From positions 558,001 to 622,000 of the forward strand of contig NBBA01000020.1 in assembly GCA_002794785.1 (NCBI GenBank): a stretch of 64,000 nt of DNA, written 5' to 3'. This document shows, piece after piece, positions 1 to 13,800 of the stretch; within the stretch, counting starts at the first letter, position 1, and every line of letters begins with the position of its first letter. The position numbers were made by a program, and so were the translations under genes. The notes below the pieces were generated by a model, which was not told the origin of the DNA, did not search any database, and worked only from the letters and a program-made list of their open reading frames with translations. The DNA comes from Coniferiporia sulphurascens (lineage: Eukaryota > Basidiomycota > Agaricomycetes > Hymenochaetales > Hymenochaetaceae).

Positions 1-1883
1 ACGATGGTTGAAGGACACGATTGAAGGCTTTTGGTTGAGTTTGAGGACGACGATGGGCGTAGTATTGGTAGAAAGCAAGACGAGTGATAGACCATCCTTG
101 TGTACTAATATTGGCACAGATTTAGACAAGTTGAAACTCCGCCATCTCCTGATCCTGATCCTGCTCGTCACGTCCATTGATTTTACTCTGGCTACGCAAC
201 GAGCTCGAAATTAAAATGATAGCGATATCAAAATGGCCGTGCGCATCGACCCAGACTCAAAGGATGTCACTCGACGGGACGCTCCGAGTGGTAATGAAAG
301 CACATATGTCGCTGGGCGGAACCTCTGGTATGTGCCGTCTGTAGTGTGGATGCTGCGCCCGTGTGCTGAAGATATTCGCTAAAGCAATACACTCATTAGT
401 GGCGAATAGACGTACCCCTGCGCCTTGTTGAACTGAAAACTGACGGCCGGGCAGGCAGTGTACCATCTGCACCGAAATCGGCCTGGCGCCCTTCGCGCTC
501 TGCGCACCGCCACGTACCATGGCGCAGCCATCGCTGCTGAGTCGTGGGCGCGATCCTTTCCAGCCAGGAGATACCGGAGCGTGGGCGGGCTTCCAGGTGA
601 ACGTGCCCTTTGACCGCTAGGAGCATTTTGGTGCATTTAGCGTGTCTGCCGGTGTCTTTGCTCTGGGTGATCACAGGTTAGTACGTTGCTACTCTTATAT
701 CTATTTAATGATCTCTTTCGCTGAGGTTTTTAGTAATACATCCCACAAAACTCAAAAACACAATCGAGATGAGGGAAGGCGGAAACGAGACGATTCTACG
801 AGGTGAGATCCATCGGTTATTATCTCACGATATTTACTTCCTTTTCCGCTACGCGGACGTGAATGGTTGTATTGCTAGTGTGGTGGAAACTTCTACTGGA
901 ACAAAATGACGCAAGCTAACGGATGCCCTCCCCGGTAACTCGTACTGCAGAACAAAACCATTGCGACCACGAGCGCGCACATTGTTAATGCGCTATTCTG
1001 ATAGTCTCGCGCGTGCGAGGGCGTCGATGAAGTTATGCTCTACGAAGGAGAAGGACAGGCTCAGCAGTGCGCGATCTTTTTCTTTATGCGCGTCGGTGTC
1101 TTTGACCGCCCGTGCATTAGTGCGCAGGGCCCCGGCGTGGAGTCTTAAAGAATCGAAAATCGAAAATCAAAAATCAGAGACGCAAAACGCAAACGCAGGT
1201 GTAAACTCAAAAGAACCCATAAAAAGGACCATCGCATGCCCAGCGGCGCAGGAGGTGTTAGGGACCGCTGTCCAGGCTCGGCACCGCCGTCATGGTACCC
1301 CGGCGGCGTATGCTACCCCGCATCAACTCCAACGGTCGCGCCGTGCTCCATATATGGATCCCCTTTACACCGCAATACAATACAATACAAAGCAATGCAG
1401 TAGCAACATAGAATACACACAATTGACCCATCTGGATAACGCCGTCCGGGGTCCCCCAGGGCACAAGTCCAAGGAGCCCTAGAAGCCGAAGCTCGCTCCG
1501 GCCCTCTCGCCTCCCTTTATTCCCCATAAAGGTCGCTGGCGCTCGGTCTGACCCGACATGGGGCGGCGGAGCGCGTTAATGGATATTAGTCAGCCGCGGG
1601 CGGATATTCAGTTTCGCCGACGGCGGCAGGCGCTCGCTGGCGTGCGATCCGATCGCACGCTACTTGCGGGCCAGCGGCGCGCCCGTCTCCGTCCCCATGC
1701 GCTTCTCGCCATTCAACGCCGAACACTGAACCCTCCCTCTCTCCTTTCCCTTTCGCGATGGGGGTTTCTTCTCTTGATATTTGATACTCGTGTCGCCGTC
1801 GTCTCCTTTCGTGGCCATTACAACGAGGCCCCCATCTCTTCTCTTCGGAGCAGCGCGCGCGCAATCGCGCATCATCACGCATC
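1..1883. other. No supported gene; GC-rich intergenic DNA
   Basis: I see no exon series with fungal codon bias here. Open frames are short, overlap on both strands, and fit GC-rich non-coding DNA. A short AATAC-type microsatellite lies near 1,374-1,395. A pyrimidine-rich stretch (about 1,725-1,800) precedes the doubtful gene at 1,884 and could be its promoter or 5' leader. Confidence 0.5.
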
Positions 1884-2479
1884 ATGATCAACCCAGCCAG
1901 TTACAGTCCATCCGATTACCGTTCCTCCCGTCCTCGCCGCGGCCGCGGCGCACAATTAGATCAGGACTCAGGAGTACCGGACCCGTGCCGCTCGGTGGGT
2001 AGCGTGACTGTAACCGCGACCGTAGATCATGATGGACCATGAATGTACGGACGTTTTGGCCTGTAAACTGTTGTGGGCCGTAGCGCGATGCGGCGTCACG
2101 ATCGCACGTCGGTGGGGTCGCCAGGCGACGCAGACGGCTACGACAGAACTTGAAGCAGTCGGCGTTAATAACGCTTTGTATCACTTTTGTACTTTTACTT
2201 GCGCTTGTGCTTGTTATTACTTTGTCCGCATCGCAGTTGCGACAGGAGCGGGGGCGTCTCATCTGCGAACCTGCGGCAAGCCAGACGCGCGCCCGGGCAT
2301 CCGTCACCCGCCACTATCACTGCCACCCGTTATCGCCACTGGTACTGCCACTAGTACTGCTTGGTACTGTTCCGACACTCGTAATCGCGCTGCGTTCGCG
2401 CTCGGAGTTCGCCGCCCGCGAAAATAAGAGGAAGAAATGCAGAAAAGGTATAAGTCCGAGGAGGGCGCTAATATGTTGA
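1884..2479 (+). CDS. Possible small two-span membrane protein (doubtful)
   Basis: I do not recognise a family. A CT-rich leader precedes an ATG at 1,884 that opens a serine/arginine/proline-rich stretch. Joining exon 1,884-1,994 (donor gtgggt) to 2,084-2,479 (acceptor ccgtag) is in phase and gives 168 aa. After a run of arginines there is a strongly hydrophobic segment (about 23 residues, starting ALITLCITFVLLL). A second hydrophobic stretch rich in L and V follows, then a basic tail. The arginine-flanked membrane segment is the main reason to list it. The opposite strand is also open over part of the region, and the splice choice is mine. It could equally be chance in GC-rich DNA. Confidence 0.3.
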
Positions 2480-5400
2480 TATTTTACCGCGTCCGAACGC
2501 CCGAAATCCGTGGACGTACGTGTATACGTAACTATGGACAAATTCGAGAGGCCCCCCAGGGCGCGGAATGATATTTGCGTGAGTGATTTTTCACGAAAAC
2601 GTTAGTTGAAAATGAAAATGAAAATGAAATGCGTAAAGCATAAACTCAATAAATATCTCCCCCCACGCTCTTCACAATCGGGATAGTGTGAGTGTGGAGA
2701 CACGCCCTCCACGGTCCACTATTCTGGGCCCACTTTCTTTTTGTATCTAATATTTAGGCATTTTGGACTTACTTATACTTACTTACTTAATCTGACTGAG
2801 CAACAGTGACGAGGAACGGGCGATGGAAGCCGCAGCTTAGGCTCAGGTTCGGGCTGGTCGCCATGTCTTCACGCACAGGGCGTGAGCCGCACTGCTGCTC
2901 AGCTGATCACGATCACGTTCCGTGACAACCTACAACGCCCATATTTTCACTCGTCCGCACCGTGTCATCGTGACTGCGCAGCAAGCTGGGCAGCCGCCGT
3001 CTGATCGTCTGCCCGTTTCGTAACGATAGTCGATAAGTTGTCCCAGGCGGCAGACCGCACTCTAGTTCAAGTCGCGACCGGCATCATGCAAGGCGCCGGC
3101 ACAGTCTGATCATGAGCGTCCCTGATCCCGGTGTAGAAGCCGCTGACGGCTGCCGCTATTACTACTATTAGAACTTACTGCCTGGAGGACTTGAGGTCGA
3201 GGCGCGCGCACAGCGCACAAGCTGCAGTGCACGCCGCTGTTCACAACCGCCCTAAGCCGGTCCACGTGTACGTGTACGTGCATGCTTACGTACCTCCCGC
3301 ACAGCTGTCGGCTGACGCCGAGGGCGACGACCCACGAGCGTCGGGTGTCCTCACCCGGGCATGAATTTGTAGAATGAAAGAAACATTTTGAAAAAAAAAT
3401 GAAAGAAAGGTAAAAGGAAATCATGTGAAAATGCTCTCTACTATCGATTCTATTCTACAGCACTGTGGTCAGTGACGGACTTCCGGGTGGGTGGTACGGT
3501 AATTAACTAGCAAGCACTAGTGAAAGCCTGAGGTATCTGGGATTGGCATTGGAATTGTACAGGCGATGCGGATGGTCGATAGTGGATGGCTGACAAAAAT
3601 ACTTAATTAAGTGGACGTCGTCCAAGTTGCCAACACAGCGCTACTTATGTAGCAGCACTAGTGTTAAAAAAACTCTGCTCTTGTCTGCATGCATGCACGC
3701 CTCGGCCGCCCTCGTTCTTGACCAGCCACGGAGTGCGGAGAATTGAGGAGTCCGGAAAGACTTGCTTCCCCCCACCCCCGGCGGTCCAGTACTTAAAAAA
3801 AAAGGCCTCTTCAATTTTAGCGGCAACGAATCTGTAAAAGTTTCAGATGGAGCCGGGGGGGGTTATAGTAATACAGCCTGAAGTGCAGGCACGGGCTATG
3901 CACGGCGAGGTAGCTGGAACTCTCAGCTAGCTAGCTTCTAGCGTCGGGATTCTCGGGATTTAGAAACAGGTCTCGGGGTTCTGGACTCTTGAGTAACGAA
4001 CGAACTTTAAGTCACCGATTACTAAGTATGTGATTCAAGTTGGGCGCCACAAAAACAACAGCTTGATACTCGATCAACGGCCGCCGCAGCCGCCGCTGTG
4101 ACTGCGGGAAATCGGTATCTAAAAAGATAAAAGATAGCCCGGGGGGACAGGAGAACTCAGAAGACTTTGTCAGTAATTTAGGATTTATAACGGTGCCGCC
4201 GCTGCGCGTAGCATACCAGTGGCGCTGATATAGTAGAATAGCGCATACGGTACACCCTATGTTACGACATTGGTTTGGGCCTGGGTTTAGACTCAGCTTG
4301 GACAGCGGGGAGATTGGTGTTCCATTTCGTAATAGATTAATGGATATATAGTTATGATTATACATGCGTACATACAAGAGAAGAATGGAGGAACCAGGGA
4401 CCGACATCAGCACGGGGGGCGCCGACGGGCTCGAGGTGGGTTCCCCAGTTGGGCTGATACAATTACAAATTACATTATATTCAAAACTTCAGTGATTGGG
4501 CCGCTTGAGCAAGGCTGGCCTCCGCAGCTCGAGCCTCGGACAATTCTTAGCTTGGGTGATAGCTTGATACCGTCCCACTTCTTGCAGCACGCACTCATGG
4601 TATTACATACTACTAAAATGCTCTCTGCGAGCGACAGTCCCCCCTCCTTCCTACCGCTACGTAGGTCCCTCTGGGGGGACTACCGTGACGGTTCAGCCCA
4701 CCACCGGCACACAAGACCTTTAAGTTTTGGGCTCAAATACGTTTGAGCCACATGTCAGTACGTACACGATGGATGCCTGCGACTCGGGTTTAGTTTCTTA
4801 ATATACGCTACCGTACCACTGTCAGTACTTATCGCTTGCCACTATTCGCCCTCGCCCTTCCCAGTATGGTTTGTTTCATTATTTATTTTGTCGTGCAAGG
4901 AGTCAAGGCGGAGATATTGGTGAGAAAAGCGGGAATTCCCGGAGCAGCAGCCCGTAATATGCTTAGTGAGCTTGAGCCACACATCGCCGCACACGTGTTT
5001 ATAGTCCTCTTGAGCTTATTCCGTTTCATACATAGCGTGCATTAGTAATTATTGTAATATCGTACACCGTACATGGATTTTACCGTTGATCGACCCCAGA
5101 GCACTTGTAGAAATGAGTAGGCGGAGCTCTAGTGTTTGCTTTTTTAAGCCTGCCACTACTAGTAAAGAAATAAGATAAAGTCATCTAGGTGCTTGTAGCC
5201 GAGCCGAAGACAAATAAAAAAAAGTGGTTCATTTAATTTTTCGTTACCCCAGACATTTTGAACTTTCAGACTAGCAGAGAGGAATAGGAGGTATTCCTCT
5301 AGTGATTTACCGTAGGTAGGGACTCAAAAATAGCTCAGGAGTTGATACTCCAGGACCTGAGGTCATCACAACGTTCTACGGCGGTTACGCGGAAGACACA

Positions 5401-7850
5401 CTGACTGGGCGCGGTATTCCTATTCAAGGGCAGCTGGTCCAGTGGTTCGGATACAGTTAACACAGTACGGTCCACTCTATGCGCTGACAGACGTCCTGGG
5501 GTCCAGCTCCAAAACTGTGATTGAGAAGACGAGAGGTCGCTGAGAAAAGATGCGCCGCGCTATGAGAAAATGGAGGAGCGCAAGCAGGCTAGGAAGAATA
5601 GGGGGAAGAGGGGATATGGCCCAGCATCAGCGTAAGATTTATGCCACAAAATATGATACCGTAACTTGTGGCAGACACCTTATGCTGGCGCTGGGCCATA
5701 TTCCGCTATACCATAGCTTGTGGCAGACATCCCATGCTGGCACTGGACCGTATCCCCCTCTTCCTCCATTCCGGCGCTTGGAATAGGGCAGTGGCTTTCC
5801 CATGCATACAGTACATACATGTACATGCTTAGGAGAAGCATGCCCCTATAAATGGAACGCGCCCGCACACAGCACGAGGCAGACCGATGGAGGGAATGTG
5901 GTTCTGCGGCGCTAGGCGCGAGCGCACTTTCTCCCCCCGCCTCGTGGTCACTCATTCAGTCTCCGAAGTAATAGCACTGGCCCCCCGAGACCTGCGTCAT
6001 TCGCCAAGAGAGATAAAGAAAACCTGCGCCATTCCCAGGGTGGGCAGAACTAGGAGATGACTGGCCTCCCGTAAATGCAAGTGCGATGATCTATGTACGC
6101 CCTCTAGATCTGGACATATTGTTGGATTTTGTGGCTGGATGGGTATCCAGGAACAGCGACGCAGTTCGCGTCCCACGCCGAGACGACTGCGCGCGGATAC
6201 CCGGGCGCCCTTGGACAACCGTCGCAGAGCTCATGCACGGCTTCTAGGGCCAACCAGTCGAAAATACTTATCTCCCCAGGCTATTGCACGAGACGTGGCG
6301 CGTGGTGTGCGTATGCCGGGACGCATGCTTTCAAGTGGGAAGACACGACAAAGGTATTAATAACTCGAGCTTGTTAAAGTCGATCTGGCACACGACTCTG
6401 CGCTCGGAGACCGAGCCCATGATGGGGCGGCCCGTCGGTGGGGAAATGGGGTGGGCGGCGAACATGTGGGAAGGCAACGCGCAACCTACATCCCCTTAAA
6501 GTAGAGTTTTACGTAGGGTGTTGGGGGACCGCTGATGTGGTGAGTGTGAGAGCCCGTCTATGAGAAAAGACAAGCTACTAACTTTCCTCCCGCGTGGATT
6601 CTTGGTTGGTGGAGCCTGTTGGGAAAGTAAATGCCAAAGCCCGCTTCGGACTCATCAGCGGGTCGTGATGAGGGGCCTGAGAGGGTTTAATCTCCAATTT
6701 GGACGATCAGAAGACGTATGCACCAGGAACAAGTTCTATTTGTGTGTGGACGTACGCATATGAATTTGCAAGGGCGCACCGCATGCGCCGGCACCGGAAC
6801 CGCTCCCAATGCGTCCGTGGAAAATTTGGTCCCAACCCATCCCCTTTTTTCACCCTCTTCGCAGAGTCGATGTCCCTCATAATCGCTTCAGAGTAACTGT
6901 ATTCCTTTCTCGGAGAGGCGGGTACCCGTCTATATCCCCGCACCATTCTGTAAAAAGACATCGTCACTTGGTAACTGCTGGAGCGGGACCGGCTTCCACC
7001 GTTCGTTTCCTTCTTTCCCTCGTGCGTATAGATGCCTGTCTTTGAATAAGCTAAAAGAACTCCTTTGAATGGGGATTGGCAAGAGAAAAATCAGAATTGG
7101 CTGTAAAATAATTTTCACAATCATGACTCGGACGAGAGGTTGCCCAAAAGTTGTTCACAGAAAAGTGGACGTTTAGCATAAGTGGCAATTTGATTGTAAT
7201 GGGTCTTCATTACAAAACATCACAATCAACAAGCAAAAGAACAAACTGTGGGAAGATATTTCCCATTCAGTGATGCAGATTTTTTTTCCAAATATTTCAT
7301 CAGATTTTTTCTGATTAATATTCTGCAAAATGCATCTATATGCTGTTCCTCCCGAAATTTGTGTAATGACCAATTATTAGCTGGATGTGTACGTCATTTC
7401 GCATTCATTATGTGAGCTTGAATCAGTGCTGTTTTCGTTTGGTGTCTGTATTTTTAGTAGCATATAGTATACAGTATACACGTACCGTACAGCAGCACAG
7501 CAGTTTGCTATGGGTTTACCGGTATATTCGGATCCCTGATTGTCATCTGTTCGGACTCGATGACTCAAAGATCCACGGCTTCACTCCTACCTGAGAGAAC
7601 TAATTGCTTGGCTCTGGCGTTTAACAATTATTGACGTCTGGTGAATTGATTGCAACTAATTGTTCCGCGAAGATCACGTGCGAGCGGGCGAGCGGCCGCG
7701 CAATTCTCCCCGTGGACGCGAATCCGAGACTCGAAACCGAGTTGCTGACTTGGTCATTTTGAAGAGCTGAAGCTGTAATTCGTGCATTAGCTAGCGACTG
7801 GAGACCACCCCAATTTGAATGCGCAAGACCTCGCGCTTATGCTATAGACA
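2480..7850. other. Long gene-poor stretch
   Basis: No exon series or recognisable protein is seen over about 5.4 kb. It contains simple A/T runs, a hairpin repeat near 5.6 kb (listed separately), and AT-rich sequence at 7.1-7.4 kb. Its last few hundred bases must include the promoter of the HEAT-repeat gene that starts at 7,851. Confidence 0.5.
5611..5757. repeat. Hairpin repeat with an extra direct copy
   Basis: A 40-base segment (5,611-5,650) is followed after a short loop by its imperfect reverse complement (5,664-5,704). A second copy of that arm lies at 5,717-5,757 in direct orientation. The shared core reads TTGTGGCAGACA, then ATGCTGGC, then CTGG. Together they form a foldback of about 40 bp plus a tandem duplicate. 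It may be a small MITE-like remnant. No coding function is seen. Confidence 0.6.
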
Positions 7851-10800
7851 ATGAGCTCAAGTGATGCAGGAGACATTGATGAGGTGCGTTTGCGGTGCTG
7901 TTTTTGTCGCTCGCGCTGTCCTGACGCCATCGGTTGTTTAGTCGAAGCTATCGGGCGAGGAGGGTGAAATATACCTTTTGCAATGGCTCATGGACACCGA
8001 GAAGGACTTGATGGGCGGGAAGTCGGGGACGCTCAAGACGTCGCAAGCGATCTACGAGACGAAGCTGCTGAAGGTCATTGCGGGCGAGGCGCCGTACCCG
8101 AGTCCCGGCCGCCCGTTCAGAAATATCGTGGCGAGGTGTTTAGTACTTATGTACACCCGTGGAGAGACGAGGACGCTGTTTGATACCCTGCAGGCGTTGG
8201 TGAAGGTGATTGGGGAAATGAATACGAAGACTAGCGACGCGGATTTTAGGAAAGTGTACGTGCGGGGTTGTTCTGGATTTATCATTTATCACTGGTTGAT
8301 GCGGTTTTTAGAGCCGCGTTCTACTGCGTCGGCGAGCTTATGGCTGCGGTCGGCGCGCAGGTTATGTCTTTCATGGCCGAAATTGTGATCACTTCCCTGA
8401 AGACTCTTCGATCCTCTTCGAATGTATGTGTTGGTCTTTGTCACTTATCTTTCTGCTCACTTATGATTTCAGTCTGTCCTTCTGCGAGTACATGCTCTGG
8501 TGGCGCTGAGGAAGTCTCTCGTTACTGCTGGGAAGGCCGTGACAGACTCCGTTATGAAAGACATTCTGAAACAGTCGAAGCAAGCCCTGACAGACAAATC
8601 GCTCCCCGTCCAGCGCGCCGCGGCAGACGCGAGTCCATTCATTTAATACGATTTGAGTTTGATTTTCTGACGTATCTTGTAGATCTTACTTGTGCTGTAC
8701 CCTCCGGGAGATGGCTCACGCTCCGTGGCCGATGTCGAATCGATCGTTGTTACTTGTACTAAAAGTCTAGAGGGCGCTGACCAAGAAACGCGGCGGTCAC
8801 TTGCCAGGCTAGTTGGGCACATGCTCGCTTCCACTCAGACTCCACGCACTGTTCCTCCGGTAGACACATCGAAGAAGGGGAAGAAAGGGCAGAACAATGA
8901 GGATGCAGATACCGATATGGTCTCTCCGAGTGCACTCGCGACGGAGGCCGTCAAGCCGATCCTGTCACCTGCAGAGATGTTGTGTCAACTCTCCACCCAA
9001 TTCAACAAGCCCAACACGTCGCGGAAGACTCGTATCGGTCTTTTCGACTTCTACACGACACTGATTACTACTCTCGGGACGAGCTTCGTGGAGCTGAACC
9101 ACGCGACGATCGTCAGCCATTTCTTCACTGAGATCGTATGCGCGCCGCGCGCCTCGAAATCACGGCATGAAGTCCTGCTGATACGAAAACTTGTCGGCAT
9201 CGTCCTCCGCGACCTCATCAGTATGCGCCTTCTGAGCGAGCAGGGTCAAATCAGTGCAATTCAGGAGCTGTCGAGGAGCTATCTCAAAAAGTGGCCGGCG
9301 CTGATGCCTGGACAAGTTGCGCCTGACTCTTCGGTTCTTGTTATTGCACTCAAGGAGGTAGCGAGTCTTGTACAGCAGTTGGGCAGCGCACCTCCACCTG
9401 TGCAAGATGCCCTGGCGGAGCCCCTCATAACGCTACTCGGACACCCTAGCCATAGCACTCGTGTCAGTGCAGCATGGGCACTGCGCAGTTTCTGTTATTC
9501 CACACCTCTGCGGATCCCAAAAATAGTTCTTAGCGTACTCGAACTTGTGCAACGCGACATGTCATCGCTTTCGACACCTGCTGCTCCCTCTAATATCGCA
9601 GAACGCGCTATCGGCCACGCATACGGCCTGGCCGCTCTTTTTGCAGTCATCCCAGATCGACCTCTTTATGTCTCGGCAGATCTGAGCGCAAAGGTGTTCG
9701 ACACTGCGACGCAGCTCCTTCGGCGCGCGGGCGAACACGAGATGCACGTCGCGACGGTCGAAATCGAGGTTGCCTGGACGGCGATTGCAGCGCTCATGTC
9801 CCTGGGTCCGAACTTCGTACGTGCTCACCTTCCGCAGTTGCTCGTTCTTTGGCGGAACGCACTTCCGAGGCCGACGACCAAGGATACTGCCCCAGATGGT
9901 ACGCGTAGTGTGGCGGAGTGGGTGTTCCTCCTGCATGTGCGTGCATGTGCACTCGGTGCTGTACGCGGGTTCCTCCGGAACAACGCGCCCGCACTCGTCA
10001 CGCTCGACGTCGCGCGGCGAGTCGCATCGCTCCTCGGGAACGCGCTTGCATTTGCGAATGCCTATGTCACGGCGCAACCGGGTCAGGACGGACCTGGAGC
10101 GCGGAATGTGCAGGTAGGCGGGGCTGCGGTGCCTGGTGCTGACAATTCGTCTGCATCGTCGCATGAAACTCTGCTCCGTCGACGGGTGTACCAATGTTTT
10201 ACGGCGCTGGGATTTTCGAGTCTGACAGACTCGATGCAGGTGACGCTCCTCCAGTCGACCACTGCCCTGTTTGCGAGCGCCGAGGGGTATGTAGGCTCTG
10301 CGCTCCAAGCTGCTATTGCGTCAGCGAGCAATTTCTCTTCTCTTTGGCTTACTACAGACGGATACGCGTATGGTGTAACGACCCTCATTACGGAGCAGGA
10401 GAGAGATCCATCTGCGAGTGCTGAAGATCTGCAGGGGTGGAGGGATCAGCTCAATAGAGATTCTATAGAAGCGAAAATTGATGACCTGGTAAGGGTTAAT
10501 TCTAGCGTCAATCTCTTCTACTAACATTTGTACATTATAACAGATCAGCCAACCGGTCCTGGGATCTTGTGAACACGATCCTTTGCTACTGTGTGAGGCA
10601 CACTCATCCAATAACGAGATAACGTGGCCCGAGCCTCCGCCATCCGCAACGTCTGTCATAGACGCCGCGATCGAGTTGTTCTCCGCGCTCCTTCCACTAC
10701 AGGAAATGCATTCCTGTGCACGCGTTATTACTGAGGTTCTTGAGTCGACCCGCTCGACGAAATTGGAGAACAATTCCGGACGTAAGGCGGCTGTGCTTGT

Positions 10801-13800
10801 GAACTCAACGGTCGCGATTACACTCGCTCTGCGTATTGCTTCGACGTCGTATCCTCGTCAGTGTCGCGAGACTTTTGGTAGTTCCCAGATATCTGGTATG
10901 TTGTCATCGTTTTTGAAGGTAGGCTAGCCGCGACATTCCCTCATTACTGAGAACTGACTACGAGAGAAGGACTCACTAATAAATGGGGATCCTGTTCTCC
11001 GTCTGGCGGCGAGCGAGGCACTGGGCCGTCTGGCTAGCCTTTCTGGCACAAACTTCCTCACGTCTCAAGTTAAGACGCTTGTAGACCAAGTCGTGAACAA
11101 CCGCGACCCGTACGCAAGAGCAGGCTGTGCTTTGGCCTTTGGTTCAATCTACACTCATGTCGGAGGTTTGGCGGCTGGACCGCTTCTTAAAACTACAATT
11201 AATGTGCTGATGTCGCTCAGTAATGACCCTCACCCTGTTGTCTACTTTTGGGCACTCAGTGCTCTGTCGCAAGTCGTTAACGCTGCGAGCCTCGCGTATG
11301 CGCCCTTCGTTTCGAGCACCCTGGGAATGCTGTTCAAGCTTTATTCGCTTGAATCGCATGACCCCGATGGTGGTACTATCTCGAACGCAAACCTCAAGGG
11401 AATGTATCCGGTATACCAAGTGGTCTGTCAGCTGATAGACGCCATCATCGCAGTCCTTGGCCCAGATATGCAGGAGTCTGCGCGGACGCGCAACCTAATT
11501 CTGAGCATTGTGCACGAGTTCGCCACAGAACCCGACGAAGGCATCTGCGTGGAGGCAATTAAATGCATCCAGCACCTCCTGATGTTCGTGCCCGACCACG
11601 TCAATATCTCTGATTTGGTCGACCAGCTGCGCGCTCACCTCGCCTCGCCCCGTCGACCCCTCAAGTTGGCTGCAATTAACGCGCTGTACCAGCTCGTCCA
11701 GCGCGATGCGCTGGCGATGTCGAAGCTCGGCGGCGACAAGCTCGTCGAGGAGCTGTTTGGCATGCTCGACAGAGACCCCTCGATCGACGGCGTCCGCAAC
11801 GTCATCTCGGCATGGCTCGAGCAGACGGTGACGTATAACCCGTCAGCGTGGATTGACCTTTGCCAGCGCATCATGTCGCGCACGACGGCGTCGCAGCAGG
11901 CTTCGAGCCAGACTTCAAAGAGCGCGGCGCTCGCTGATGATGAAGGTCAGTCGCTGAGCTTCGGGATGGGTCAGGATCAGTCTGGTGGCGCACAAGGCAA
12001 TTTGACTTCGCGCTGGCGTACGCAGCTGTTTGCCTTGCGCTGTCTGCATAGTACATGTCAGATCGTCGCTAGCTCGGGGAGACCTGAACACCTGAATATT
12101 GCATACGCACGAAGCCAGGGATTGAATCAATCGGCACTTCTTGTATCCCGTGTGCCTGACTTGATTAAGATGGCGTTTACGGCGTCGGCTGCGTACGTTA
12201 CCGAAATTCGTTTGGAGGGTCTGGTCGTTCTCAGAGACGTCATAGAGGTTGGTGATATATGATCTTTTCGTGGATATTGTGTCACGAACTGGGTTTCAAC
12301 TTACAGGTTTTCGCAAAATCGCCGGACGCTGATTACGAGGATTCGTTACTTTTGGAGCAATATCAAGCACCAATCACCGCTGCGCTGACGCCTGCATTTT
12401 CTTCTGATTCTACTCCCGAGATTCTTTCTTCTGCAGTACAAGTCTGTGCTGTCTTTGTTGGTAGCGGTATTGTAAAGGATGTCGGGAGAATGGGTCGAAT
12501 CCTCAAACTTCTGACATCAGCATTAGAACAGTCGAAAGGTATGTGGTACGGGAACGCCACTCGATATTAAACTGAAAGCGGTCTTTGTAGAATCGGGGAT
12601 GCTCTTGCTTGGTAATGCAGGCGAACTGAGCCCCAATGCTTCCGTGATGTTACGAATATCGACGCTAGCTGCCTGGGCAGAGCTGGAAGTCGCCAGTTCT
12701 CATCAGGCTTATTTGAAGGATGTTGTAAGCCCTTATCGCAGGACATTAGGAGCTTTATGGGTCGCATCACTTCGTGATTATGCTAGCATTAAAGGCGACT
12801 CCGAAGTCTTCCAAGACAGCGGCTCAGCTACGACTGATGCGCCTTATGCTAGTCTCGGAAGGGAAGTACTGCTCCCAGTAAGTCCGTTTGGCACCACAGA
12901 ATTCGGCAATCTAATTGGTCCTTGCAGTATTACGAGACTTCCTGGGTAATTATACTCCACGCAATTGCTACGGCGATGAAGTTGGGTGATACTTGCGTCC
13001 TTGCTGCCATGGATGGTCTGGAATCGGCAGATGGCGAGGGCTCTCCGTCCTCAGTACAAAGCATGGCCAACCGCGAAGAGCCCTCAGCCTTGTTCTTCGC
13101 TGTTTTCGGTCTAGTATACGAGGCGCTTGCATCTTCCTCGGCCGACGCGACTTCATCCCCAAAGCTGCGACAGAATGCCATCATCGCCCTGGAAGCCCTC
13201 AAAGGCCTTGTAAGGCCGGAGTACTCCGGGAAGGCCTTGCTCGATCCCACGATATTTTCTGAGTTCACTGGTCTCTGCTATCGTATGAGCATGACAGAAT
13301 CGGCGGCTGTTCAAGTTCATCTGGTGGAAGCTATAGCCATCTTCGCGACTTCGCAGAAACAAAACCTTAGCCGTGGCTCAGAATCGTGGGTTTTTTTTTT
13401 ACTGAGTATTTTTTTTTGAGTCTCACTAACGTAATTCCATATAGGAATGGGCAGACAAATGGTTCTGTCCTTCCGGATTCTCCGTTGACACACTGCTTCC
13501 GCATCTGTGCCTATATCCTTCGTAACTCGATCTCGGGACCAGGGGGGATTCGTACCTGTAGGTCTTTATTTCTCGCGGCGTGGCCACACATGCACGGCAT
13601 ACTCACCGAGTCGACTTAGTCGTGGCCGACTCCCCGGCAGATCGCATTGGGCTCATCCGTTCTGCTTTCGCTGCGTTCTCCGCCGTCAGCGAGGCGTTTG
13701 CACCAAGTCAAAGGGAGGATAATCGGGCTGTTGCGATCACAATATATGCCGGTAGGCGGTCTGCATGCTTTATAGTGGAGCAACTAATGGTTTACGACTT

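Noticed and set aside
1888..2307. 139-aa minus-strand frame
   Set aside because: No family resemblance, no splice context, and it overlaps the slightly better supported plus-strand model; GC-rich DNA keeps both strands open.
9562..10308. 248-aa open frame on the minus strand
   Set aside because: Lies wholly antisense to conserved LAA1 exon 5 and has an Arg/Cys-rich composition typical of a shadow frame.
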